From Acanthaster planci (Eukaryota > Echinodermata > Asteroidea > Valvatida > Acanthasteridae): a stretch of DNA of 60,000 bases. Of this stretch, positions 38,641 to 50,488 are shown piece by piece. Under the pieces are notes generated by a model. The model saw only the letters and a program-made list of their open reading frames with translations. It made no database searches and was not told where the DNA came from. Position numbers and translations under genes: made by a program. Position 1 is the stretch's first letter, and each line of letters opens with the position of its first letter. The DNA is taken from the NCBI RefSeq assembly GCF_001949145.1, contig NW_019091368.1:436029-496028 (forward strand), written 5' to 3'.

Positions 38641-41062
38641 GATCTACGATATTGAAGAAGGCACGGTCATTATGTGTTAGGAGGAAGCGGGACTATTGTT
38701 ACGTCGATTACTGAAAAACGAGAACTTTGACATCCTATTGTCGAATTCCACAATAGCTTAGAAGAGTTTTTCACATGGAGCGTTTTAAGGAATAGAAAGT
38801 ATTTTCCTAGTCTCATACTAACGAAAAACACTGAGAGAAATGTAGTAAGAAATTACAGAAATGACATCACTGTGAAGGAAAAATATTGGAAATGATATGT
38901 ATCTATTAATGATGACGTCATAGCGGGTATGTCAACAATGTATAATTGCAGTCTTTTGTTAGCAAAGGCTTTGAACTGGGGACATTGCAGCCCCACAAGT
39001 TGGGATATTAATGTGGTACGGTGATGTGTTTCGTGCACCAGCACCTTCGTAGGTAAGATTCCGACTTTGTTGTAATCGAATCCGATTACCTTGCACTGAA
39101 AATAAACGAGGCTTTTTGAAGCCAAATTCCATGGTTGAAATTCGTCCCTAATCTGTTATCTTATGACGTGGTATGATGAGTGAGGTTCAAGTCGATAATG
39201 CGTTAAAGTTATTTTTCCTTGAATAATCCGAAATTCAAGGCGAAAAATTTGGACAGTAAATTAAACAACCTTTCAAAACTGATCTTTTCCCACAGGGAAC
39301 CGACTGGAAAAAAATTTAGAAGAGGATGAGGAAAAAAAGTACAGTTTAGGATTCGGACATTCTCAACATTTATCCTTTGACTTATCCACTACACCATCCA
39401 AGCCAGCTTGACAGAGCTCTATTTTCCTTTCTTTTGTATCCACGAGCCCACAAAATATGCTGAAGCTGTTACGTAATTCACATGCCTATTATAAGGTATT
39501 ACTGGAAAGCTTCGAACATGATATTTCACATGAAGCACCTCATTTATCAACAACTTTGGGTAGTCGGATCGCCTGGCACCTCTTTAAAACTCGATATTAT
39601 TTCTACAACTAAAGAAAGTTAGTATTGTCAATTGATGAGGGGGTACCCTATACTAACATATCTGGGCTTAATTTGCAGGAAGTGCTTGAAAAGGGGGCTC
39701 TGATTTCTTGGGGGGTTTAAAGGGTTTCGCGATTATAATACTAAATAATTCAATTTTATTTCATCAGTCTGGGCTGGTTTATGTTTTGAAACAAGAAATA
39801 ATTATTGAGACTCAGTCGAGTTAACCTACAAAATATAAATCAATTTTAAAGTAAATAATTGTCTCGCTTATCGGTCTTCTAGTTTCACCTTTGGTTGAGA
39901 CATCAACGATAAATCTGTGGTGTTAGGTATCGTTCTGATCTGTAGTAAAGAAGGAATAAGTCACTGTCTGAAATATTCTTGCGGTTTGAGGAAGAATATC
40001 GAGCCCTCGTACATTATTGATAAATCAAAATGTTCGAAATGGAAGTGTTCTTCGATTGGATCGTTTTCATTCTATTTTTTGTGCCAAGGGTATCTGTGCA
40101 CTCGTTTGAGTATTGTAATCGGTCTGTTCCGATGTCATGTGAAATTTTGACTCCCATGAAATTCCGTCCTCTTTCCTCACGTGGACTCTCAGTTTCACAT
40201 GTCGCTTTGTAGTCAGTCTTCAGCGCACCAAGTCATGCGCAGTGTACAGTCACGTGGTCCGTTTGCAAGGGGGCCACATCTCGTACAACAACGGCTCGCA
40301 TCATTGCATGGAATAGAGTCTTACTGTAGGTTTGCGAAGTTGACGCTCAATAAGCTGCAAAGCCTAAAGTGATATTATTTACATAATTTCCTTCGTGAGT
40401 TGTGTGGTTCTGAGAAGAACAGGTGTCATTAGAAACTTTGACTTATCCTCATCGTCAAAGACTCCAAGCCTCCTCTGTTTGTTTAGATTTATACACTTCA
40501 GTCATAGATAACACGGCCAAGGGCACAAATTTCTACAACGTCTCAATTTCATACTACATTTTTTTCTCAGATCCATGCAGACACAAGACACAATACGTTA
40601 ATGGTGCAGTTGCAAGCTTCGCTAATTTATGGGTCAGGATTACTCGGGATAGAATCCAAACACTTTTAAATACTAACTGAAATCTACAGTGTGGCATATG
40701 CTTTCCTAGTAACGAGTACTGTGATTCGATTGAATCAAGTTAGGTCACAACCTCATCCCCTCATCAAGATTACTTGGGACAGGTTTACCTATTGAGACTC
40801 TAGAAGGAGAAACATTAAATAACACCAAGAATGTGACAACAGGGAAGATCAGTGACTGATGCATTGTCGGAGATAAGAAGCCATATGCAGCAAGGTATGA
40901 GACGGAGAGAACCCCACCTGCTTTGTGTTGGTCACTGTCTCGCAGGAATCTGGGGAATTCCTTTCAGTCATCTTGGGGGGATGTGTTAAGTAACAATAGT
41001 CTGGAATGTGTATAGGGATTGGACATGTTGGGGGGTACCCCTCGGTCTCATTTCTTGCTGGG
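38641..41062. other. No recognisable gene
   Basis: AT-rich. A 90-codon minus frame at 38853-39125 has fairly even composition but no motif. I make no gene call. Confidence 0.5.
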
Positions 41063-41230
41063 TATATAAGAAGCAGTTGACCATACGCTGATAGAGGCAA
41101 AGAGTGCACGGGTTGGCGGAGTAAACGCAGGGGAGAAACTGTGCAGGTCGTAGTGGCTCAAATTCACAGATTCGTCCTAGGGTCTCTTGTTCCTACACCG
41201 AGTAGCCGGAGCTTTGCAACATGGGTACGT
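41063..41230 (+). promoter_or_regulatory. Candidate TATA promoter with short first exon
   Basis: TATATAAG at 41063-41070 sits in a GC-moderate setting. A start site would be expected near 41093. At 41221 an ATG in a good context (GCAACATGGG) is immediately followed by GTACGT, a possible splice donor, so a first exon of about 130 bases ending just after the ATG is conceivable. No initiator is clear and no downstream exon was recognised. An upstream ATG at 41141 argues against a simple coding leader. Could be a non-coding transcript, or chance. Confidence 0.22.
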
Positions 41231-41608
41231 TTAATCTTCATGCCCCCATTTCTGACTACACATGCTGGAATGAAACGAGAAATGTCGAATAATAAGCAAA
41301 AGCTGACCAGTGTTGTTAAAGGCCTCAAAGATATTTCCCACTTCACTGTTTCATAACCAGCCTGGGGAATGTTAAATATAATATGTTGAATACAATGATG
41401 ATGGATCAAACTCGACCCAAACCCTATGAATTTGTCGAGTGGAACCATTAAAACGTTGTGTTTCATTGTAGACATCGTTACAGTCAAAGTAACATTCAAA
41501 GATCCCTAAGTCTTCAAAATAAGTTATCCAATTTCCCTCGCAAAGTTTCCTCCAGGTTTGTCCCATAAATGACAAAATTGATATAAAACAAAACTTTTTC
41601 ACGCCGGC

Positions 41609-41618
41609 GCGCCATCTA
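41609..41618 (-). promoter_or_regulatory. CTCF-like core
   Basis: TAGATGGCGC on the minus strand. Confidence 0.35.
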
Positions 41619-43090
41619 CGTCCAGCGACCAATTTTGTAATGCTTTACCGAAGAAACTTTAAAAAATTGCTTCTACAAGCCCGATTTCCAAAGAGTGAAA
41701 TTACATTCATAAGACGTTTAAAATGAAAGTCATTCAATCGAATTATGGATAGAGTTTCCCCTAGCGATTTTTCTTGTCCCTTTTCTTTCTCCGTTTTCGT
41801 TTCTTTCTCTGTTTCTTTCTCCCTGTCCTCTCTCACTCTGATCTGACGACGATCCCCCTCGAATAGCACAAGAGGATTTTAATGAAGCGAATGAAGCCAA
41901 GTCATCAGCGACATCGCCCCACCAGCTCCCATGCATCAGCTGAACAAATCTGCACACCTACGCGACCTGCTTACACAAGCCAGTAATAAAAACACTCCTC
42001 AGCTAACGGCGAATTCTGACAAACTGCATTCAAATATGAAAACTGTTCAAATGGGACCGCGAGGGTTTCCCATTCAGTCACCAGCCTGTGAGTGAATGCA
42101 ACTGTTCAGCTAGGAATCACATCGTCCATATCCCGTTGCGCTCAAGAGCGACGGGTACGGTTTGACGGAATGAAATAAATATTACATTTACTTAATTCAA
42201 GAGGTAACGGCCTGCTCAAAGAGACCTTCCAGGTCAATGGACAGCTTGTGGTTAATTTAGACGATACAGTATTGCTTGTCACAGTAATGTTCTTTTTAAG
42301 TGCCAATGTCAAGATGTCTTGCTCGTACTGCTGAGGGTGCAGTTGACTAAATTCAAGTAGTAATTTCTGCCGAGCTCATTAGCATGAAAAATATCACCCC
42401 TACATTTTCTTTTTAACGTGGAGATTGTTTGGCCGAAAGTATGTCGGGACTGTGTAAATATGGGTCAGGATCCAGTACCTTTGGAGGAGGGGGGGTCCAT
42501 TCGAGGGCAGAGTTGATAAAGTTACAGTTGAAAATGGTCTTTAGCGCCACAGAAAGTAAAATGATGCCATTCAAAAAATGGCTGCGAGTAAGCTTGGGGA
42601 CTATCACCTCTCTTCTGTTTTGTTTTGTTGGTTTTGTATGAATAATTAAAAATGCAACTGGGTAGTCCACCAAAATTGAAAGGAAACGAGAAGACTAAAA
42701 AAAACAAGACAATAATCTAAATTTTAAAGAAACTCCAGTAATGTCGGCTTGCATGTTATTTAGCACTAACCCTTGTAGATTTTACACTGTATTCAGTGGG
42801 CCTTGATTTAGTGCACTGCACCCTACTGAGGGTTTCAAATGTCTGTCGACAGAGGGAGCTCTATACAAGGATCTCAAGGTTGCATCCACCCATATGATTA
42901 TGGTAATGATAACTTGTTATATTGGACGAAAGACTTGTACGATAACTTGAAATGTCAACGGATACCGCACAGCAACCTTCCCGACTGTCCGCAAACAAAG
43001 ATGCACCCTTCCATGTTGCAGTTGCGCTGTGAAGACATAACAATGAGGGCGCTGTTGCACGGCAGTATGTTTTTTCTGCAATGAAGGTCA

Positions 43091-43535
43091 AGTTTGGGCG
43101 GCCTGTTCTTGACACGATTTCGTGTTCTCGCGCTCGAAAGGCGGGAACGCGACCCAAGGACACTGTTCTCGGAACAGGATCATACACCACCTCCTCGTCA
43201 GGATTTTACACGAACGCACGGAAAAACTCGTAAGATTTGATTTCTAAGCAGCTGCAAAAAGTATCGATATGGCTCACAAAGCCGGAACAGTTGTGCAAAA
43301 TTAACATTAATAATTTTCCATGACAGAAATTAATTTTTAAAATGGAAATTAAAGAAGCTGGCCAAGTTATCCGACATTAACTCTCGAAGAATGCACAAGG
43401 TGGCTACCATGTTGCTTTCCACAAACAACCACCAGCTGTAGTAACCGGTTGTACGTTCCCGGCGTTCGAGCGGCCGACCCACGAACAACAAATCGAGCTG
43501 TTCGTAAACAAACGAGAACAAGCCGCCCGAACTGA
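43091..43535. repeat. Foldback-type inverted repeat pair
   Basis: The left arm (43091-43150) carries GGGCGGC, TGTTCT, then CGCTCGAA and CGGGAACG in order. The reverse complement of 43454-43535 gives the same order: GGGCGGC, TGTTCT, CGCTCGAA, CGGGAACG. Each arm also has its own small hairpin (ACACGA/TCGTGT on the left, CGAACA/TGTTCG on the right). The arms are 300 bases apart and the right arm is about 20 bases longer. This looks like a foldback or MITE-type element. The intervening DNA has no open frame that I trust. Confidence 0.5.
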
Positions 43536-43790
43536 GCCGAAGACTCCCCGAAACGCTGACTTAATTCAGTGCTTTGTCGTTCAGACAATCCAGCTAGTTT
43601 CGCTGGAATGTCATTTCAGGTGGTAGATTCCACATTTATCTCGCAAGTTATTTGGGAGGAAATGTATCACACAATACTTTTTCCATTCAGCGAACCTCAT
43701 TATATCTCGAAAACATATGAAATTCAGAAACTGTTGAACATGATTTTTGTAAGCGTAGAGAGGGCACGAGCTCCTGTGATTTTATTGAAA

Positions 43791-43800
43791 TAGAGGGCGC
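43791..43800 (+). promoter_or_regulatory. CTCF-like core
   Basis: TAGAGGGCGC followed by CAC. Lies about 110 bases upstream of the LINE. Confidence 0.4.
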
Positions 43801-43880
43801 CACAGCACTTTCACAGTCTATTGCCTCCACGTAAACTATACGTAAACTATAAACCTGACACAAGCTATGAGATATAATTG

Positions 43881-43905
43881 CTTATAATATAATATTATAT
43901 TATAT
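43881..43905. repeat. AT-rich (TATAT/ATA)n tract
   Basis: Tandem TATTA/TTATA units immediately upstream of the truncated LINE. It may be the insertion target or a later expansion at the junction. Confidence 0.8.
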
Positions 43906-43912
43906 TAAGCAA

Positions 43913-46018
43913 AATGTATCAAGCAAAAGTATTAGTTTTTGCAAAATTGCAAATTTAGACGCTGAATTGCTGGCAGAAGATATTGCTAAGAGTAATCTCG
44001 GCAGTAATTTGCCAGATAATCTAAACGATCTAGTTACTCTATACAATGACACACTTCGTCTGATTTTGGACAAGCATGCACCTTTGATAAAAAACGTGTT
44101 AAATAATGTATATCTGAAAGCGCCATGGATTACTGATGAAATCAGGACAGAAAAGAGGAAGAGGAGAAAAGCAGAAAAACGGTGGGTCCAAACAAAGTGG
44201 CCTTGTGATCATGAAAGGTATAAACTTGCTCGTAACAAAACAATCTTATAGCAATGGATAATGGCAATGATCAAAAGAAATCTTTTAATGTTACAAAACA
44301 GTTGTTGAACATGTCAACACAGCATTTCGACTTGCTTTCGAACTTGGTCAAATCTAATTTTGTTGATGACCTTGGCAAGCTTTTTTCAAGACAACATTGT
44401 CAATATTCATGCAACTATTGAATTGACTCCAATTGACAAGGACACATACACCTATATGCAGCTTACACAAGGGGGGTTTAATACTGAGAGCTTTCACCTC
44501 ACAGAATTCAAACCATTGTCTGAATGTGATGTAAAAAAGCTTGAGTTAAAATCAAGCAAAAAATCATGTCTTCTCGATCCTGTTCCAACAAGGCTTGTTT
44601 TAGAGTGCATAGACACCCTGTTACCTGTTCTCACAAAAATGATTAATCTGTCTCTAGATAATGGTGAGTTTTCATCCAACTGGAAAGTGGCTACAGTTCG
44701 TCCTCTGCTCAAGAAACCAGGACTTGAGCCGAACTTTGTTAATTTCAGGCCCGTCAGCAATGTGCAGTCCATTTCTAAACTTGTTGAAAGTGCTACTGCA
44801 GAACAAAGCTCTCGACACCTTCATTCTAATCTGTTGCTACCTACCACTCAGTCTGCATACAGACGCTTTCATAGCACGGAAACTGCACTGCTGAGAATCA
44901 AGAGTGATCTCCTCATGGCTATGGACCAGCAAAAGGTGACTCTGCTCGTCCTTTTAGATTTAAGTGCCGCTTTTGACACTCTTGATTAAACATTTTATTG
45001 CATACACAGCAAACCCACTTTGGTATGGGCGGAACTGTCCTGCACTGGATTAAGTCTTATCTTAGTGGCAGACAGCAACAGATAGTCATGGGTGATGTAA
45101 TTTCCAGAAAATTTGGTATTTCATCTGGTGTCCCACAGGGTTCCTGTTTGGGTCCTCTTCTTTTTACTCTTTACTTAAGTAACCTGATACACATGATTAA
45201 TAGACACTATCCTCAAGTCTCTTGTCACTGTTATGCTGATGACACACAACTTGCCATTTCCTTCAACCCAGCTATTGATCAACAGACCCTAGGTCTGTCG
45301 ACACTACAACAATGTATTGTTCACATTCGCTCATGGATGCTTAGTAACGAACTGATGCTAAACGATAATAAAACATAGTTTTTGCTGGTCGGAACACCCA
45401 AGCAGCTTGCTGAGATAAACACTGACAGCATAACAGTTGGAACTGCTGAAGTTCAGCCATCCACAGCTGTGGAAAACCTGGGTGTGCAGTTTGATTCCCA
45501 CCTTAATATGGATCGACACATAACTAATATCTGTAGGGGTGCATTTTACCATCTGTATAGCCTACGTCACATTCGTAAATACTTAAGCCAGACTTGTACT
45601 TAAACCTTGGTTCGAGCATTAATTATGTGTAAGGTTGACTATTGTAATGGTTTATAATGTGGACTTCCCGATTCTCAGATATCAAAGCTACAAAAAGTGC
45701 AGAATGCTTGTGCCAGACTTGTGTGTAACTCTGCTGAATACTGCCACATTTCCCCTTTGTTGGTTAAATTACATTGATAATGCTTTGCATGGTTTTGCAC
45801 CAGGTTATATCTCAGAATTACGAACACCTAAATCCCAGTCACATAGGTACAGTCTTCGTAGCTCACAGGACAGGATGATCCTTAGTCATCCCTATTGTAG
45901 AACTAAGACAACTTTTGGAGACCGTGCATATATTTGTGCTGCTCCTAGGCTTTGGAACAACCTGCCCTTTCATGTAAAACATGCTAAATCTGTCGACACA
46001 TTCAAGATTGTTCAATAA
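43913..46018 (+). pseudogene. Reverse transcriptase ORF of the LINE, broken by frameshifts and stops
   Basis: The reading trace moves between two frames. Frame 2 (start coordinate modulo 3) runs to about 44.25 kb, frame 1 for about 130 bases, frame 2 to 44989, frame 1 to about 45.77 kb, and frame 2 to 46018. In-frame stops lie at 45376 (where a conserved Glu codon is expected), 45601 and 45655. Recognisable RT motifs are RPLLKKPG at 44699-44722, the motif A segment with LLDLSAAFDT ending at 44980, GVPQGSCLGPLLFTLY at 45127-45174, and the catalytic YADD at 45231-45242. The C-terminal AAPRLWNNLP is at 45938-45967. Small deletions fit the breaks after FDT and before the C-terminal block. In an intact element this enzyme would prime reverse transcription at a nicked genomic target. 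Here it cannot make a full product. Confidence 0.93.
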
Positions 46019-46133
46019 ACTCATATCTTTCATGAAGCTTTTTCCAACACCTGATTTTCCTCTCTGCTAGTGATGGGTATTGTTATGCGCAGTTGAGTAT
46101 ATTTTTATAGTATCTGCGCAATATAAATGCTCC

Positions 46134-46149
46134 TTATTATTATTATTAA
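46134..46149 (+). repeat. TTA-repeat tail of the LINE
   Basis: A run of TTA units directly follows a 3' UTR that contains a GCGCAATATAAATG-like string. CR1/L2-group elements end in such short repeats, so this marks the 3' boundary of the insertion. No clear target-site duplication was seen. Confidence 0.85.
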
Positions 46150-46559
46150 TTGATTCAATTACCTAATGATTAAAAATAACAATTCTAACTACCATGACAT
46201 TCATCACGATAATTATTTTCTTTTCCATCGTGGATGCTCTCTCTCTTTCTCAGAAATTACTTTAAAGAGGAATTGCCAGTAGACCCGCTACACACACTTA
46301 GGCACACTGCATAATTTTGGTTTTAAGAGTGATATTGCAAATGTTCGCTCTCAGCGCTTCTTTTGATTCGCCAGACCCCAAAACAAGCTGCCACCTGAGG
46401 ACCTTTTGTCATCCCATGTAATTCTTTTGTCCTACGTCCTTGGTGCATACACTTATATTGTAAATTAGCCAACAAATACAATTTTGCATTCTGAACAACC
46501 CACAGCTCATTTGACACATGATATCAAATAGACCAAGAACCGAAGAAAAAAAACCAAGT

Positions 46560-47060
46560 TTACACTGTCATTGTTCACAAGGCATTCGGGGAAGATTGCC
46601 CCGCAAGGAAACCCGCGTAAACCTTAGGAGTAATCATTCCAAACGAATAGGTGGATCAAGCAGCAATCCAACGAGGATAGCCCCCACAGCTTTAAGATCA
46701 GATTGCCCGGCTACCTGATTACCGGCCAGAATTGACCAACCTCCTGAGTCCAAAGAGGTGACCAACATAAAAGACGTAGCAATAATCCAACATTGGAGCG
46801 GTCGGATATGACCGGGTGTTGAGTTTCTTGTTTATATTAGCTTTAGTGACAACTTGTTTTGATTTGAAAGGGATATGCCCAAGAGGAGAGAATATAATAG
46901 CGAGAGGTCATCAATTAGAAACGGATTTGGGCGGGTTTGTGGCCGGAACTGATACGGGACGATTGTTTGCAACACGCCGCTGGGAACGTATCTGATCAAC
47001 TCCACCAAGCCGGTTCCCTGGCTTCAGACTCGAGACCTGATCCAAAAAGCAAACTTCTAA
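46560..47060. promoter_or_regulatory. Candidate non-coding regulatory block next to the LINE
   Basis: About 500 bases of complex, non-repetitive DNA starting roughly 400 bases after the LINE tail. It contains GGAGTAATCATTCC, GGTGGATCAAG, CTTTAAGATCAGATT, TGATTACCGG, CATCAATTAGAAACG and TTTGATTTGAAAG. It is richer in ATTA/GATTA cores than its flanks. The 66-aa frame inside it has no recognisable features. Confidence 0.25.
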
Positions 47061-48013
47061 TGAAAATGAATTAAAAATAGAATAGACGACAACCTGATCT
47101 CATTTTTAAAGGGCCTAAGCTTTGCTGGTGTCCTTTAAATGGTGGGAGAGAAACAAGTCTTCCAAAGCTACAGGCCATGAAATGAGTATGTCCATTGTCT
47201 TTCAATGAGGCTAAAATCATTACAATATCCAGGATTTAACCCTGTCATCTGAAAAGCTTCTGGGGCGTTAGTGCTGTGGTGCATGTACACTAACTTGGTA
47301 GGTAAAAAATTGCATAGGACAATACAAATCTAAATGCAATTCACTCAAGCAGTTTCCTGAGTACGACGTTCCATTGAACAAACACATGGAAAACAGTCAG
47401 AAGACTTGACAAGCAAACAAAAATCAATAGGAGATTCTAAGATCGTCTAATTTGCTCATTAATACAGACATTTGAGACCCGTTGACATTTTTCTACTATG
47501 CTTGTCACTTTTCCTTTTTCTTGTATAAAAATGATGTACACTTCCACTCCTTTCCCGTCTTCGTGGAGAGAAAAGGAATTATTATTTTTTTTTTATTTTG
47601 GAGGATCCTCGGAACTAGTTGATACTTTTTGCATCTTGGAATTAACACTATGAATATAACAAAAGAAGCAATAACAATGGACATTTATTGTCAGTGCACT
47701 GTGTTTCTTTTGTTAATTAAATGTTTGTAAATGGTCTCTCTGATTACTTTCCTGTGAATATTATTGATATGAATTTGTTTGCATTGCTCCTATTATTTCC
47801 CTGTCAAATATTTAGATTTATAAATATATATTATAGATTTATTATGCGTTCTTTTGATGTACTACTAGTGTGACATAGAGGTAATTATTTCTGGATCAAC
47901 AAAACAGCATTAAATATTTTCGCAAGTGTAACTACGACATTTCACTCGGTGATTTGGCGTCAAACTTCATCGCGAACAAATAAGAAAACATAAAGACCCT
48001 TTTGCAACAACTA

Positions 48014-48023
48014 TAGATGGCGC
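48014..48023 (+). promoter_or_regulatory. CTCF-like core
   Basis: TAGATGGCGC followed by TAC. First of five in a 1.9-kb cluster. Confidence 0.45.
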
Positions 48024-48198
48024 TACTCTGTAGCAGACGTCGGAGCTGTTTAAAGAGAGAGAGTTGCGACATGAGTATCTGACTTATTGGAACCAAAATG
48101 GTGGATTATGCGTCAGTGCCGGCTGATGGACAATAGCACACAATAGCTACATGCTGTACTGCACACATAATGAACAGCCATTTAGGTTCCCAAGTCTG

Positions 48199-48208
48199 AA
48201 GGTGGCGC
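48199..48208 (+). promoter_or_regulatory. CTCF-like core
   Basis: AAGGTGGCGC followed by TAC. The flanks share GCAGACGT with the site 185 bases upstream, so the two may be products of an old duplication. Confidence 0.45.
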
Positions 48209-48713
48209 TACAGTCTCCATAAACAGCTCTCAGCAGACGTAAAGTTGCAGTCTCAGGAGTAAAATAACTTGTCTTAAGTTCATCCCTTAAAATTCCCGGC
48301 TATTAGAGGTCGGAGTTTTGTTTCCTGATCCGTAAACTCGATGATTTTTAAAAGGAGTATGTTGAATCTAAGGATTCAACTGCCGGCTTGTGTTTCGGTT
48401 AGAATTTGGAAGGACCTGGTTTTTCAAATTAGTCTTTATTGTTATTTTTTTCAGCGATGACCTTTAAGGACAACTTGTAGGGGTTACCATCTCTGGATAA
48501 AATGTTCCTAAAATTCATTGCATTACCCAACACAAACTCAACAGAAGCTGAAAGAGACCATATCCATATACTTGTCCTGATTTTTTGATAAGGACACTTA
48601 TAATTGGCAAAGAAATCAAGAAAACTTCAAGGGCACTTGTGGAAAAAACGCTTATGGCAGTTTATGTCTTACTTATGGCTGCCACCCGAAAAAGTGACTA
48701 CCAGAATGGCATT

Positions 48714-48723
48714 GCGCCCTCTA
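48714..48723 (-). promoter_or_regulatory. CTCF-like core
   Basis: TAGAGGGCGC on the minus strand, pointing towards the two plus-strand sites to its left. Confidence 0.42.
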
Positions 48724-49860
48724 TTATCTGGTAGAAAAAGTAAGAATATCCGTGCTGAACTTCGCCGTTGTTCAGTTATGTGACGTGCTTATAAAAAATA
48801 ATAACAATCAAGTATACTTTGGGGCACGAACACACAAAAATTAATCGAAAAATTATAGTGATTGTTTCAGTTTAATTAACATCAGTCAAATAACTGTGAA
48901 TTTAGAAACTGGATAGTAAATCCCCACGTGGAGATGTTCTATAGCTACGTGCCACAGCCAAACCTGTCATGTTATTTTCAAACTTGCACTTGTAAATGAA
49001 ATAGGGTCTTCATGGTCCTTGTGGAAATGGATGTGAATAGTTGCATTTCCCCCTTTTGTTTGAAATAATGACTTTTATCTCCTCCGCAAAAGATCTTGTG
49101 GACGTCCGATTATATTGAGCTTCTTTGCTCCTTCAACTAAAGACAAAAAATCAAAACTGTCGGTTACCCCAGCTCAGAACATTTCAGTCTATGTACCCCG
49201 AGCTGGACCAAGAGAGGATACAATTTTCCTAGTAACGGTGGCTCTTTTGATAGGAACTGTACTTCGCTAGTTCACAAACGACTATGAAAAGCACGCGTTA
49301 TGGGTGTGTCGCGACCGGCTTAAAAAAAAAAGGAAAACTCCCGACTAATATGGTTCTTTTTAACCGATGAGGGGGTGCTTCTGCCCAAGGCAGTCAGCAT
49401 TTCTTTTAAATCAAACAGTTATAATGAAAATGAGCTTTTTGTTTCAAATGGGTCAAGCGATCAGAGTAGAAAGTGGCAGACACTCGGTTTTGAGATATAC
49501 TAGGGCATATCTCTGGATCGTTTAAAGCAAACAAGGGTAAATGGAAAACATCCCCGAGCTGACAATGTCCTCTTTTAAACCGTGTAATTAATAAATACCA
49601 CCACTAGACATTTATGTTTAAATTTGACAGTATTTGCACCATTTTAGGGGCACCCTGTAAATTGTTAAAACTGGGATTTTGAATTTCATTTCAATATTGT
49701 TGTATTGTTCTTTGCGGTCGGAAATAAATTTCCATAATTAGGATGATTGATTCTGACCGATTCTTCTTTTGAGCTGTCAGTTTCTGAGATTCACCTCTAT
49801 TCAGCAGGAAAGCCAAAATTTTACGGCGACCTGTTCCCCCCCCTTTGGTAAACTCAAATG

Positions 49861-49870
49861 GCGCCCTCTA
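49861..49870 (-). promoter_or_regulatory. CTCF-like core, left end of an inverted pair
   Basis: TAGAGGGCGC on the minus strand. Forms an inverted repeat with the plus-strand core at 49917. Confidence 0.4.
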
Positions 49871-49916
49871 CAAATTTGCGTCTATTTAGACACACGGGGG
49901 CTGCGCAAAAATATTA

Positions 49917-49926
49917 AAGAGGGCGC
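49917..49926 (+). promoter_or_regulatory. CTCF-like core, right end of an inverted pair
   Basis: AAGAGGGCGC followed by TAC. Inner flanks also mirror (AAATTTGCG against CGCAAAAAT), so the 66-base unit may instead be a tiny MITE with GCGCCCTCT ends. Confidence 0.4.
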
Positions 49927-50488
49927 TACTTCAACCAACCAAAGAAGCAGATAACTGTTTATTTTGCATCTTGAAAATTTCTTCAATCAATGTCGGGTCT
50001 CTTAAAGCCACCATCGATTCATGTAGAAAAGATTGAACTTATATAGGAGGACATGACACTACGTTGGAACGTTATTCGTGGAATATGAAAAGTAATAATT
50101 TTTTTTTTCAAAAGGACAGGCATTACAACAAAAAGTGTCAAAACACGGTTAATTTCTGGAGCAAACTCAAAGACAACGCTAAAGGTATCTTCCATACTGT
50201 AAAACGTGTACCAAATTATAGCGCACTTTGTACAAAGCCCGCGCTTTGTTACTTATCCGGAGGCAATCTCCGATTTTATTGAAACTTAAATTAAAGTCGA
50301 CAGTCCTCGAGAGAATATAAGGAGAAAACCTTTGTGTGTAAAAGATGTCCACTTCCTCCAAAAGCAACGACCTCCCCCCCCCCGGCCGCCGCACACAGAA
50401 CTCGAATTTCATCCTTTTTTTCTGGAGTCATACGTCTTACATTGAAGTATGCAGAATCATTCTATTTTCTGCTTTTCATTCATCTTAT

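Larger units (their letters stand above)
43905..46149 (+). mobile_element. 5'-truncated CR1/L2-type non-LTR retrotransposon
   Basis: This is a degenerate copy of a non-LTR (LINE) retrotransposon on the plus strand. The readable coding trace starts around 43913, in the linker just upstream of the reverse transcriptase. The usual 5' endonuclease domain is absent, so the copy is 5'-truncated, as is common after incomplete reverse transcription. The left edge abuts an AT microsatellite (about 43886-43905). The 3' end has a short untranslated region and a TTATTATTATTA-type tail at 46134-46149, typical of CR1/L2-superfamily elements, which end in short tandem repeats rather than poly(A). The layout is linker, reverse transcriptase, then the C-terminal region with the AAPRLWNNLP-type motif. 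The exact clade (L2, Crack, Daphne or CR1 proper) cannot be fixed by eye. The copy is not autonomous. Confidence 0.93.

Noticed and set aside
38853-39125. 90-codon minus-strand frame
   Set aside because: Even composition but no motif, and the region is AT-rich with small palindromes. Insufficient for a gene call.
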